DNA from: Stenogyne calaminthoides
Lineage: Eukaryota; Streptophyta; Magnoliopsida; Lamiales; Lamiaceae
NCBI GenBank assembly: GCA_037126765.1
Contig: JBBCBC010000007.1
Location: forward strand, 42,015,394-42,079,393
Reading direction: 5' to 3'
DNA length: 64,000 bases
The notes under the pieces are model-generated. The model was given only the letters and a program-made list of their open reading frames with translations. It was not told the origin of the DNA and ran no database searches. This document shows positions 1 through 10,880 of this stretch, piece after piece (the stretch's first letter is position 1; each line of letters begins with the position of its first letter). The position numbers and the translations under genes are program-made.

Positions 1-166
1 AATAATTATTTCTTTTGTTCTAAGATCCAATTATGAGAGTGATATAACTATTTTCTGCTTGCCTGATTTCTTCCAACATTCATTCGTTATGTTTGATCGA
101 GTTTTTCTTAGGATTTGGAATCATTGAAAACTCAAAATGTTGATTTAATAGTCCACTTCAACTCAG

Positions 167-1194
167 GTACCTGCGACTTATTGTTGTGGAATCTCTACGT
201 TTGTACCCTCAGCCTCCATTGCTTATTCGACGGTCTCTGAAATCAGATAAATTACCAGGTATCTTTATCATTTGATAAAATTATTGAAGATGAATTATAA
301 AATTAATGTCTGATTTACTACATCAAACTGATATCTGAAGTTGAGAAAAACTTCTGATATTCAATGGTACTCCTGGTAAATTACTTGATTTTCCCGCAGG
401 TGGTTATAATGGCGATAAAGATGGATACGATATCCCAGCTGGGACTGATGTTTTTGTTTCTGTAAGTCTTCTTTTATGCATTTCGCTTATTTAAAGACAA
501 AATCAGCATAACTACAATCTTACCAACTGAACATCTGTTAATGATTTTGAAACCCATTGCAACAGGTGTATAATCTCCATAGATCTCCATATTTCTGGGA
601 CAACCCAGACGAGTTTGAGCCAGAGAGGTTTAAAAGGCAAAAATCGAGCCAAGTTGAAGGCTGGGCTGGTTTTGATCCATCTCGTAGCCCAGGAGCATTG
701 TATCCGAATGAGGTAATTAAACTAGTAAATACTCAACATATTCTTGTAAGATAGGTTTACGAAACCAGATATTATCGACAAAGCAAAGTCTTATATAAAC
801 CAGTTTCACCGCGCTACAATATTAGTTGTTTCATCAAAATGTATTAGTTTGTCAGTATTAGTTGTTTCATTCAAAAGTGCTAGTTGTTATACAATAAAGT
901 GATAGATATCTACTGATCTACAGTATGAGCATCCTCTAATACGTTCATATTTGGTGTGATCAGACCATTGCAGATTTTGCCTTTTTGCCTTTTGGAGGAG
1001 GACCAAGGAAATGTGTCGGTGACCAATTTGCCCTCATGGAGTCGACTATTGCTCTGGCAGTGTTATTGCAGAAGTTCGACGTTAATTTGAGAGGATCACC
1101 GGAATCTGTAGAACTAGTTACAGGAGCTACCATTCATACCAAGAATGGATTGTGGTGCCAACTAAAGAAGAGGGCATCATTGAATGTTGATTGA
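167..1194 (+). CDS. CYP97B: Cytochrome P450, CYP97B type (3' part, four exons)
   Basis: Only the C-terminal part is present; bases 1-166 are intron and the 5' exons lie outside. Exons with GT/AG borders: 167-258, 400-461, 566-712, 964-1194, stop TGA 1192-1194. The first carries the K-helix ExxR (ESLRLYPQPP). The third carries the PERF-type segment (EFEPERF). The last carries the haem loop FGGGPRKCVG with the cysteine ligand, and ends in TGATIHTKNGLWCQLKKR followed by a short tail. From knowledge of the family, CYP97 enzymes are plastid carotenoid ring hydroxylases (CYP97A and CYP97C); the role of CYP97B is less settled. The loop PRKCVGDQFALMES and the GATIHTKNG tail match CYP97B better than CYP97A or C. 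The reading frame is intact. It faces the FHY3-like gene tail-to-tail. Confidence 0.9.
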
Positions 1195-1563
1195 TCGCAC
1201 TTGTTGTAAATCTACTCTACTGGATTTAGGCATGATTTTTTTATATACATATAAACTACAAGTTTTCATCAATAATGAAATTCGAGCATCAATGATCAAT
1301 ATTAGAAAAGTTGATGGTTTTGTATTCTTATAATATGAAAAGTTGTGTGCATGATTAGATTAGATAATATTATTAAAGTCGAAAATTGATACTTGTATCA
1401 GACGGTCTCATGCATGAGACAGAGTACAACCTAGTATAAATCAACACCTACCCTTTCTAAAGTGTTAAAATGACAATGCTCAATTTATATTTCGTTTCAC
1501 CAAGTGTGCCTCATTAATAAAATATGCGTAGTAGTTAGTATAGGTTATAGTATTTGGCTAACT
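1195..1563. other. 3' flank of the P450 gene
   Basis: This is AT-rich sequence after the P450 stop. It probably holds the 3' UTR; AATAAT/AATGAAA-like elements occur near 1270 but no single polyadenylation signal stands out. I see no gene here. Confidence 0.5.
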
Positions 1564-1785
1564 CTTATATGCACTCAGATGCACAGTGCACTCATAGTAC
1601 ATTTTAGAACTGTGCAATTTGTAATACTGAAATATGCAATTTGTTTATGCTGAACCGTGTAACTATTTATATGAAAAAATAATTGCACGGTTCAGTATAA
1701 ACAAGTTGCATTTTTCAATATAACAAGTTGTATAATTCTAAAATGCACTATGAGTGTACGATACACCTGAATGTACATGAGATCC
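1564..1785. mobile_element. Foldback MITE between the convergent genes
   Basis: Two arms of roughly 90-100 bases are imperfect reverse complements. The left arm (starting TATATGCACTCAGATGCAC, through GTGCACTCATAGTACATTTTAGAA and TGCTGAACCGTG) mirrors the right arm (CACGGTTCAGTATAAACAAG through ATGCACTATGAGTGTACGATACACCTGAATGTACATGAGAT). A short AT-rich loop separates them. This is the form of a MITE. I could not settle a target-site duplication, so the superfamily is open and the ends are accurate to about 5 bases. Confidence 0.7.
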
Positions 1786-2475
1786 ACCAAAAATGTCTTA
1801 ATTTACAAGATCTTTTTTGTTTTCCCACATTCCAAACAATAAAATAAAGCACTGGTTAATATAGTCAAGGTATTTGTGTGTCCTGTAATATTCTGCAAAT
1901 CATCCTAAATAAGATTACATTCTTCAACAAATATCCATTTTTTTATTCAGTAAAATTCCTTTATAAAACAAAACTTAGAAGAGCGATTTTAATTTATAGG
2001 AAAAACTTCAAGAAATGATATATATTCACTACCAAGTAAAAGTAAAGGGTAAATAAGAGAATTACACATGGACATGAGGGTAAAAGAGCACAAGAACTTC
2101 ACAAGCATTCTTCCTATTTCCTTCCAGCACATAATTTAATCTAGTACACAACAAACAGTAGCAATGGATACAACTAATTATGCCCATTTTAGGGTCCTAA
2201 TTACAGTAAAATTAGCTACTGATACACTTACTACAATCAAATACATCATTGCACAGGGTTCGTCGTCCCCAGATACGACGAGACAGGGGCTGTTCAAATT
2301 AAGTTTTCTTGCTATACAGTTAAAACAGAATACCCCGATTTGACCATTTCACTCAACCATTCTTGATACATTAATGTTGCACATATCTGCCAAAACGATA
2401 TTAACTGTTAATTGATATAAACAATACATGAAATTTTGGTTATATAGCTAACCTACCATTGAGGTGAGGTTCTTC
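1786..2475. other. Intergenic DNA between two convergent 3' ends
   Basis: AT-rich DNA between the MITE and the stop of the FHY3-like gene. The part nearest 2475 should be the 3' UTR of that minus-strand gene. I see no gene or RNA here. Confidence 0.5.
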
Positions 2476-3558
2476 TCAAGCATGTCTTGTAGCATCATCA
2501 TGCAATTGAGCAGATCTCACGTTGGGATCATCCTGCTATGAAGAAAATAAATTAGTACGATTTAAAAAAATAATAATAATAAGACAAAAAAACTACCTCA
2601 GTCAATCTGTGAAACTAACCCGAATATTATAGCCAAAACTTGGATTGCGGAAAAAATCCATTTGCCCCTTGAGAAATAAACCATGGAAATTAGCAAAACG
2701 GTAAAGCTAGATTAAACAAAAAAGAAGGAAAAATAAAAATAAAAAAAAAAAAAAAAATGATATATACCAATCCGTGCATGGATGGTTGAGCGCCATAATA
2801 ACCATCGTGGGTGGGCGCGATGGAGTTCAGCTGGCCCTACAAAAGATCATAACAGCAGGATTTCATTCATATAGAACTACCAAATAATAATAATAATAAT
2901 AATAATCAATAATTTAGTCTTATATCAGGATTAGATGACATACTAGTCCCTGAATTGTCTGCTGGTTCCCATAGTAATTATCGCGTGTGGGAGCCATTAA
3001 GTTTAATTGCACCTACACACAGTTAGTCAAAAAGGAGGGAAAAAAGTATGCACTTCACTCTGCTCACATGACTTAAAAATGGAACACAGTTTTTTTAGCC
3101 CTGTAAGTTACTCCTACGTCCTACTATGGTTTCAGTCTTGTCGACTTTCAAGAATTGAAAATAGTGATGTAACTTTCAATTTTTCAAACATTTTAGTCCC
3201 GTGACCGGCTGTAGGAGGTGAAACATCCGGTTCACCTGTTAAATTATGCCACGTGGACAACTCAGACCCTGCCACGTCAGCAACAACCTGATGTTTCACC
3301 TTCTACATACAGCTGATCTCCAGACTAAAATGTCTAGTGAACTAAAAGTTACAGGACTATTTTCAATTCTTGAAAGGTGACAGGACTGAACCGAAACAGA
3401 AGTAACTTACAAGACTAAATTAATTGTTTTCCCTAAAATAAATTTCTTACCATCCCTGGTACACCCTGTTGAGGCCCAAAATAGCCATCCAGGTTGACAG
3501 GTCGAGAACTCAGTTTCTCCTAAGCATTAATACAACAATTAAGCTAAAAAAATTATAA

Positions 3559-3589
<31 letters not shown>

Positions 3590-6008
3590 CAATTATCAGA
3601 TTATTTTAGCTAAGACTCCTTTTGGTTGAATCACAAGAATAACAGCATTAGTCGAATACATTTGTATTATTTACCGAATTGCATAAGATAAAGCTGAAGT
3701 TTCAAAGGTCTAACCATTTGTTGTAAGCTTTCTGAGGCGCCAACTGGTAAAACATCTGCCTCCATGTTTACCTGCAAAAAACACAACACACCATTTAAAA
3801 ACATTTTAAACATTACAAAAACATTAACTTCTATTTACGACAAACCTTTCTTTTCTTGGTTGAATTCTTCTTCTTATTCGTCTTACTCAAACTTCCACTT
3901 TGAACGTCTTCTTCAATGCACAGAATACCCGGTGACGCCGAAGGGCCACCTTCTAGAAGATTCCGATTGGAGTTGTTAGCATTCAAACAGTTTTCAAAAG
4001 CATCATCAAGTGCACGAAGAGTCAAATGATAACTCTCTTGCGATAACGATCCTTCTTCGCCCAGTTTTATTGCTCTTTGACAGAGATCATTATACCGTTG
4101 CAATCTCGACTGCACAATCTCACTCCCTTCTCCCATTACATATCTGCTTTTAGCATCTTTAGTCCACCGTTTCAAAATATATTGGGAAGGCATCGTCGAT
4201 ATAGCCATGATTTGAAGAACAACCAACACATGCCTACACAAAAAGCCCTTAAATTCGAATGAACGGCACATGCAGGATACTTCAGATTTCAATTCATTCA
4301 ACGTGACGATGAATTCTTGTTTCTTTTCGAAATCTTGAACTTTATAAGTCACAATTGCATCAACTGGTTCCTCTTTCCTAGGCATACAAGCTACTACACC
4401 CAATACTTCGATTTGAAATTTCCTAAGTATGGCATGTGTATACAGCCCAGCCACTTGTTTCTCATATGGTGATGGGGATTTCAAAGCAGGCTGTTTGTTC
4501 CAAGTATCAGAAGATGCCTTAATTTCCTCCTCATACCTATCTTGTAGAATTGCTTCGTATTGTTTAATGAACTCTTGTACAGTTGTCTTCTTATGTACGT
4601 ATTTATCGAAGAAAGAGTTCACACTCTCTGATCGTTGACCTGTTGACATTCCAGCGAAAAAGCCATCTATCATTAAGTTAGGCACCCATCTTTTACGATC
4701 TTCGAATAACGATTGGATCAATTCATTCTCTTTGAGTTCAAATCTATCGACCAGTTTATTCCACCGTTTTTCAAACTCCTCATCCGTCCATGACCTATAG
4801 ACACATTTCTCAAATTTAGAAATGAAATTCTCATTCTGTTTGATTACAACATTCAGAGTTTCTGAAACCTTTCCCATTATATGCCACAAAGTGAAAAAGT
4901 GAAGAGTTTCTGGAAAAACATCTGAAACAACAGACTTCATTACATAATCCTGATCGGTGAGTATAATTTTTGGAGCCTCACCGCCCATTGCTTTCAACCA
5001 CGTTTGCATGATCCACGAATACGCAGCTTCGCTTTCATCAGACACCAAAGCACACCCAAGTAGCATAAATTGATAATGCTGATTAACCCCAACGAATATA
5101 GCTAAAGGCATTCGATATTTGTTTCTTATATAGCTAGTATCGAAAGACACAACATCGCAGAAATAGGGGTAATTGTGCCTGCTTTTAGCATCAATCCACA
5201 AAACATTCTTCAATCGTTGATCTTCGCCAACATCTACTGCGTAAAAGAAGTTCGAATTCAGACACTGCATCTGAACAAAAAACTCGAGCATAGCATTCGC
5301 CTCTGCTGAATCCATAGCCATATTCCTACCCTTCTCAAATTGACTTTTTGAGTCATGTTTAAGACCAACTGCACTTTTATACTCAGCAAACTGCCTAGCC
5401 ATTGCAGCATACATCCTTCTCGTTTGTTCGCTTACCGCTTGGGCAGGTAGCAGGTCATGGTTATGCTCTTTCTCAAATCTATGTATTATCCATTTCCCAT
5501 CAGACCTTCTCTTAACATGCATGCTCGCTTTACAATCTGTTTTCGCACACGCTCGCCGACCTGTCACATTGTCTGCATCTTGATTGCTTCCTTGTCTACT
5601 GCGGGGGCGGTTTAGAGATTTCTCATATTCGCGTTTTGTACCGTATCTAGAACACGCGAATTTGGCATCGATGAATTCCCTCGATGTTTTTGAACGACGG
5701 CTATTCTGAATCGCGGTATTAAATCCTACAGACCTAGCGTATTCCTGATAGAAAGCATAGGCATCCCCGTGGGACCCAAATTCCATACCAGGAAGTGGCT
5801 CAAGAATCGTTACATCTTTAAAATCTATATCTTGTAAGGGAGAATTCACATCCTCTCCATCTTCAATATGCAACTTTTCCTCAACATCTCCCACACTTCC
5901 ATCAACATTGAGGGGCTTCTCTTCCTCATCTAGCATATTAATAATTGCATTGGGCTCGTCTATTTCTTTATCATGTTCTCCAGAAGGCAAACTAAGGTCT
6001 ATATCCAT
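2476..6008 (-). CDS. FHY3: FHY3/FAR1 transposase-derived transcription factor
   Basis: Seven coding exons, all with GT/AG borders and phase-0 introns: 6008-3846, 3771-3715, 3519-3451, 3012-2944, 2836-2768, 2667-2620, 2532-2476. They total 843 codons, close to Arabidopsis FHY3 (839). Exon 1 (721 residues) starts MDIDLSLPSG, as FHY3 does. It carries the FAR1 (WRKY-GCM1-like) zinc finger at ~85-185 with C119, C154/C159 and H182/H184. The MULE-transposase-like core is at ~280-380 (D290 in SFDTSY, D352/D354 in LTDQD). The SWIM finger SCMCRSFEFKGFLCRH spans 578-593, and a basic nuclear-localisation run (KKKNSTKKRK) spans ~712-721. The C-terminal exons hold FHY3-type YYGxQQ repeats and the ending DDPNVRSAQLHDDATRH. 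From the family: with FAR1 it activates FHY1/FHL in phytochrome A signalling and also acts on clock, chlorophyll and stress genes. No disabling change is seen. The last intron offers two adjacent acceptors (TAG, CAG), which would add or omit one Gln. Confidence 0.95.
2741..2757. repeat. Poly-A run in a FHY3 intron
   Basis: A run of 17 A on the plus strand (poly-T in the transcript), just inside the intron upstream in coordinates of exon 2836-2768. On the transcript it lies 11 bases past that exon's donor. Confidence 0.9.
2884..2908. repeat. (TAA)n microsatellite in a FHY3 intron
   Basis: About eight AAT units in the intron between exons 3012-2944 and 2836-2768. Confidence 0.85.
3091..3422. 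mobile_element. Foldback MITE in a FHY3 intron
   Basis: A long inverted repeat fills most of the intron between exons 3519-3451 and 3012-2944. The left arm begins TTTTAGCCCTGTAAGTTAC; the right arm ends GTAACTTACAAGACTAAAT. The arms are about 135 bases each and clearly but imperfectly complementary. The loop contains CCACGTGG (a G-box core) and CCACGTCAG. It leaves only ~79 and ~28 bases to the flanking exons. No target-site duplication was resolved, so the superfamily is unassigned. Confidence 0.75.
3561..3589. repeat. (AT)n microsatellite in a FHY3 intron
   Basis: About 14 AT units in the intron between exons 3771-3715 and 3519-3451. Confidence 0.9.
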
Positions 6009-7640
6009 GACAACAACCTGTTTTTCTTTGAGTTAAGTCTCCTATCTAGCAACAAAGAGGGATTTCAACATAAGTTACATTTATTTGTCATATATTAAGT
6101 AAAAAACCAAAGAACAAAGAAGACAATACGAGAAAGCAAAGTGATGACAGAATAGGAGGCTAAGAGCAGACTGAGCATTAAAATAGCAGACAATTAGTTA
6201 CATTGTGCTTTCTACAATCTTCTCCATTAATGGATCAAATATACTGGTAAACTTCAGAAGGTCATAAATTTTTACACATCTACTCTAGAAGTTAAACCAC
6301 TGTAAAGTACTAGGAAATATAAAGGGTTAACCTCAGCACCCTCCCCTGAGAATTAGCTAGATTATTGACAGCACACCTTCTATTCTTAATTACCATGACC
6401 TTCCCTCTAAGTTTCCCTGATTTTATGCAAATCACCCACCTATTAATGCTTATGCTTTGGATGGAAAAATAATGATACCATAATTTTATTTTGAAAAAAA
6501 TGATACCTTCTCCTGACCTCAGTTGTTTGAAAATTTCAAGGACCAACATACATCCTCAACCAAAAATTGAGAACCAGCAAAGTAAAGAAGTCGATTTGAA
6601 GTGGCCTATCTTAAAAATTACCATTAGATTCATGATTAATCCAAAACTTAGTTATTACTAAATTATCAATTAATTAAAATTTTATATAAATCCAACAGCT
6701 CATGTCAGATAAATAACACATAGGATATCACCGCACAGAACCCAGACTACCAATTATGCAGGAAAAGCGTTAAATTTTAAAAGCTTGTCATCCAACCAGA
6801 GGAAAACAAATTCAGATTCTATGGTTTACTAGAGTATTTGAAAAGAGGGAACAAAATAAGACATTAACAATAATTAATTATCTTGGATAATTTAAGTAAA
6901 AATGGGTTGCAGCAATTAAATGCATGACACCATCAGTCTAGTAATTGAATCCACGAAGTGTGTAATCCCAAACAAGACAATCTAGGGCTGAGTGGCTTCC
7001 CCATATATACATGTACCTTCCACCCAATCCTCTGAGACAGAAATCATCAACAGTTCTTAATTACAGCACAATTGTTACAAGCAAATCAAATCAAGTATAT
7101 ACAATTCAAAACCTAAGCGCATAAACAAGAAAGAAACCACATTCGCAAATAATCTACATAAACAAATTAAAAACGTGACACGATCAAGTTACATCAACAC
7201 AATATGTTTCTGAAACCCAAAAAAAACAAAAAAATGATACAGCTCACAAGGAAAGACAAAACGTGAAATCCCCCCGATCAGGCATAACAATTGGGAATAA
7301 AATAACAACAGCAATAAAAACGGAAAAGGAAAAAGGAAAGAAGCAGCTGGTTTCTCAGAGCAGAAAGAAAGGCGTTTCTTGCATCGATCAATTAGCAAAA
7401 GCTAGAACAAATTATTTGAGTAAAGAAAGAAAGAGGAGTTATGGAGGAGAGGGGTATTACCTGTAAATGTTATAAGTTTTGTAGTTGGATCTTCAGAACT
7501 GCAAATCCACGCGAGGGTTTGAGCGAGTCGACGATTTTTCCCCCAAATTTGGGAGATTAGGGTTCTGGAGATTTGATTGCCACTCGCTCTCATTCAACAC
7601 TCTCTCTCACTCGCTCTACCATTTTCTCTCTCTAGCGCGT
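6009..7640 (-). other. 5' UTR and leader intron of the FHY3-like gene
   Basis: An acceptor (AAAAACAG before GTTGTTGTCATG) puts the 3' leader exon at 6017-6009. A good donor (TTTACAG then GTAATA) lies at 7461/7460, giving a leader intron of about 1.44 kb (7460-6018). Upstream of the donor a GA-rich stretch (7461 to ~7630 on the minus strand) looks like a plant 5' UTR. The intron holds no other gene that I can see. The transcription start is inferred, not seen. Arabidopsis FHY3 has a comparable leader. Confidence 0.6.
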
Positions 7641-7641
7641 G
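7635..7641 (-). promoter_or_regulatory. FHY3/FAR1 binding site (CACGCGC) by the FHY3 leader
   Basis: The minus strand reads CACGCGC at 7641-7635, at or just upstream of the inferred transcription start. CACGCGC is the known FHY3/FAR1 binding motif (FBS). That it works here is inference. Confidence 0.5.
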
Positions 7642-7817
7642 ACTCAATCTGTTGCCTATTCTGCAGAATCTACAATTACGCCGTCGCCACTTTATTTTAT
7701 TTTTATTTTAATAAACATTTAAAAAAATAAAACTCAATAATTAAAAAAACAATAATTATCTTTCCTTTTGTTTCAAAAGTCTAGAAAGGTATACGACGGA
7801 AACAATAAAAATAAAAT

Positions 7818-8189
7818 CAGTATTTTCATCATCGAATTGGTTGTCGGTTGGACCGCTTACAAATCTTATTTAAAATGAATACAATAGAGTTTGGAGATCA
7901 AAGATGATGGCGTTGTGGATTAATTCCACACAGTATGATCGACGATAAAGAAATTAAATGAAGTTGATGATTTATGAATGAATTTATGAAAGAGAAAATA
8001 ATACCAAGATATAGACAATAACATTACAAGAGAGATTTAGAAAAAAAATAATAAAAAATTAAGAAAAGTGATTTACAAATAATAAAAAATAATTAAACCG
8101 ATGAACCAAGTTATTAAAGAATTCAATTCGGCCGATACGGCGTGGCTCATTCGTGGTTAATTTGCCTCAACCGGTTTTTAAAAACACTG
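7818..8189. mobile_element. hAT-type MITE upstream of the FHY3-like gene
   Basis: The element starts CAGTATTTTCATCATCGAATTGG and ends CCGGTTTTTAAAAACACTG. It is flanked by a perfect 8-bp duplication AATAAAAT (7810-7817 and 8190-8197), the length typical of hAT. The terminal CAGTxTTTT and the GGTTG/CCGG motifs match the larger element at 39975-41137, so they form one family. It sits about 180 bases upstream of the inferred FHY3 leader and carries no coding capacity. Confidence 0.85.
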
Positions 8190-8197
8190 AATAAAAT

Positions 8198-8899
8198 ATT
8201 GGCAATTTTTTTGTAAAAATCAATTTTTTTCATTTTCACGTTGAAAATACTCGGATTATAACTGTATTCAAATTTTTATTGGATCCATTATATAAATCCT
8301 GTTTTTTGCTCGATTTAGTTTTTTCCCTCTTCTTTCTCTCTTTATTCTCTCTTTCCGTCATTTTCATCTTTTCGTTTTCTCCATTTCTCTCACTGTAATC
8401 TTTCTTCGTTTTTTGCTTCATATGTGACATTATGGTAGTTTTTTTTGTTTTTTTGTACTCATTTTCTCCGAGCTCTTCTTTTTTTTGTTCTGCTTTTTGT
8501 TTTTTTATGTTAGTTTGACTTTTTTATGTGACATTAAGGTTCCAAAATTCAAGAACTCAAAGAATTCATCAGCATTTAACATTCTTTTCCAAATAAATGA
8601 CCATTAAAAAACAGCCTCTTCTCTACACACAAACTCCTTAATACACATCTTTTTTTTTAATTTGACAATTCATATAACACCTTAAACTTATCTATAAGAC
8701 ACACCCCTTGTTCCAACCATGGATCCTCCCACCATCTTATTAAGTGCCCATCCCCGATTGACACTTTGACTTTACTACAAAAATTCTAACCCTCATTATT
8801 CTTCCACACACTCACTAAATCTCGCCACCATAATGACTCAGTACTCAAATATGACTCGCTTAAAAAACATCTATTAAAGGACCCATACTTAGATTGTTC
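8198..8899. other. AT-rich intergenic DNA
   Basis: Pyrimidine-rich stretches (TTTTCT runs, 8310-8500) and AT-rich DNA. No gene, RNA or repeat boundary is recognised. Confidence 0.5.
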
Positions 8900-10560
8900 T
8901 GTATTTTTTCAACACGTAAAATATTCAACCGCAAGTGGTGTCTATCTTAGTGAGGTAAGTAAGAGTCGATCTCATAGGGTGTAAAAGTAATTTTTGTTAG
9001 CTCGATTCTATCTAGACACAATTGATTTTTAAGGAAGGTTTTAAAAATTAAAAACTAATTCTAAATGCTAACTAAAATGTCAAGAGAGCAAGTAAAACTA
9101 ATCCGACCAAATCAACAAACAAGCTTAAGAGAATGAATATAACAAAAATATAAAGGGGAAAATGGTTCCAAGGCAATTACAGTATTTAGAAATTCATTTA
9201 TAGCTAACAATTCAATTTAGGGTGGTCTGTGTTTGATCTTATATGGTTGATCACTCAACAAGGATTAATCAATATTCTAATATATTTTAATCCAAGAAAA
9301 GCACAACATAAACATGCATTCCTACCAAGCAAATGTCATACTCCCCTAAATAGCATAAAAGACCAATAAATTATCTTCCAATAGTTAATCCTCTCCCGAG
9401 CTCATAATAAATTGGGTAGTATGCTTAGACTAGTGGAAAACCCGCGCAATACGCGGGATTATAAATAAATTATATTATTATAATTTTATATTCTAAAATT
9501 GAAATAAATTATATTATTATATTTATATTCTAAAATTGGGAATTAATTGTATAATTTTAAGTTTTTTAAATAAAATATATTTCAATTATTTTGAGAAATA
9601 TCTGTAAATGAGATTTTGTTGTGTTCTTAAGACACTAAAAGTAAATACGATAAAATTAAATAACATCACAATTTAATATTAATTACATATTTATAGACTC
9701 AACTTAAAAAAATATATATTTAAAACGATGTGTGGTAGAATGTTAGATACAATTAATTAGATAAATTTTAAAGAGTGTTCAATAAAATATTTTTTTCAAA
9801 ACATATAAAAGGTTTAATAATTTTTTTTGTTAATCTATAAATTATTTTTTTATTGTAATTTGATAACTTTTTGAATTTAAATAATTTTAATTTTTTTGGT
9901 AATTTCTAAATTAAATAAATGAGTCAATTTCATCTTCAAATTATTTATTTATTTAAATAATTTATAAATTATTATTATTTGGTATTATTTCTTTACTCTT
10001 ACTTTTCTGGAAAAAAAAATAGACTTTCCCCGATAATCTTTTATAGTTTGTTTAATTAATTAATTATTGTGGTAATAATTTAATTTCCAATAGTTAAAAT
10101 TAATTTTCATATGCACATGGTTTAGAAAGTGGAGTTTCAATAACAACTTTAAGAGAAAAGACCAATAATAAAATAGCATGTGTACTTAAATTATTCTTAA
10201 AATGATATGTGTACTCAAATAATTCTTAAAATAACACATAGGCCAAATTAATGTGAGATTGACACATCATCTAGACAAACTCCCTATTAGTATAATATAG
10301 GGGATTCTATTAATGAGGTAAATCCTTCAATATTACCTCAATTAACATTATATTAAACACATTATCATGACCAATAATAACATGCTTTCAAACAAGACTA
10401 AACACACAAATAAGAGTAACTCACACAAACAACAAGAAATTAGTCCATAAACTTCAATCTAAATATGCAATGCCCTAGAACCAAAATGGTTCCAGAACCT
10501 ATAAAATCGCAATTACAATAAAAAAAAATAACAAAGATAAATAAATAAAAGGGAAAGAAA
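8900..10560. repeat. Interspersed repeat of unknown class, split by a Helitron
   Basis: The block 8930-9429 resumes at 10305-10560. It has features I associate with old dispersed plant repeats: an 'ACCGCAAGTGGTG ... GAGTCGATCTCATAGGG' segment and related 'ATGGTTCCA...CAATTAC' segments at 9165-9180 and 10485-10515. It has no usable frame. The class is not established. Confidence 0.35.
9430..10304 (-). mobile_element. Non-autonomous Helitron (875 bp)
   Basis: Read on the minus strand it begins TCCCCTATATTATACTAATA right after an A. It ends with hairpin CCCGCGTATTGCGCGGG (6-bp arms, 5-nt loop), then TTTTCCA, then CTAG, followed by T. A 5' TC, a 3' GC-rich hairpin a few bases before CTRR, insertion between A and T, and no target duplication are the Helitron signature. 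The interior is AT-rich without a Rep/helicase frame, so it needs an autonomous partner. It splits an older repeat. Confidence 0.85.
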
Positions 10561-10880
10561 AACTAGACTAATGTAGATGGTGAAGGATGAAAATTTCAAG
10601 TTAATCCTCTCTCTTGAGCTTCAAGTGTCAAAATATGAACAACCCTATTTAATTTCTTTGGGTAGAAAGTGTAGGAAAATATGCACCGTAGATGGCTGAA
10701 AATAGGAATAAACGAATAATCGAGGCACGTGTCAAACACGTTTTCCTTAAAACAAATTATGCCCCTCACTCTCGGTGCTAGTGAATCGTTAAGACACTTG
10801 TTTCCCAAGATACAACGATTTAAGAACAACGATATTAGCACTATATCTTGTTTGAGACGCACCGAGATGTTGCCTGAAAT

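Larger units (their letters stand above)
2768..3519 (-). repeat. Three same-length, sequence-related exons in FHY3
   Basis: Exons 3519-3451, 3012-2944 and 2836-2768 are each exactly 69 nt (23 codons), phase 0 at both ends. Each encodes a variant of xLN(L/S)xAPTxDxYYGxQ; the first is more diverged (VNLDGYFGPQQGVPG). They look like exon duplications. The same repeat is present at protein level in Arabidopsis FHY3, so the duplication is old. Confidence 0.85.

Noticed and set aside
5600..6008. A second short gene upstream of the FHY3 core
   Set aside because: The frame is continuous from MDIDL through the zinc finger and matches the FHY3 N-terminus, so it is one exon.
7189..7398. 69-codon minus-strand frame in the FHY3 leader intron
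   Set aside because: Hydrophobic low-complexity frame within an intron with good splice borders; no start context or homology.
10596..10862. 88-codon minus-strand frame
   Set aside because: Lies in LTR-like DNA of element D; no similarity to a known protein and not kept in the second copy.
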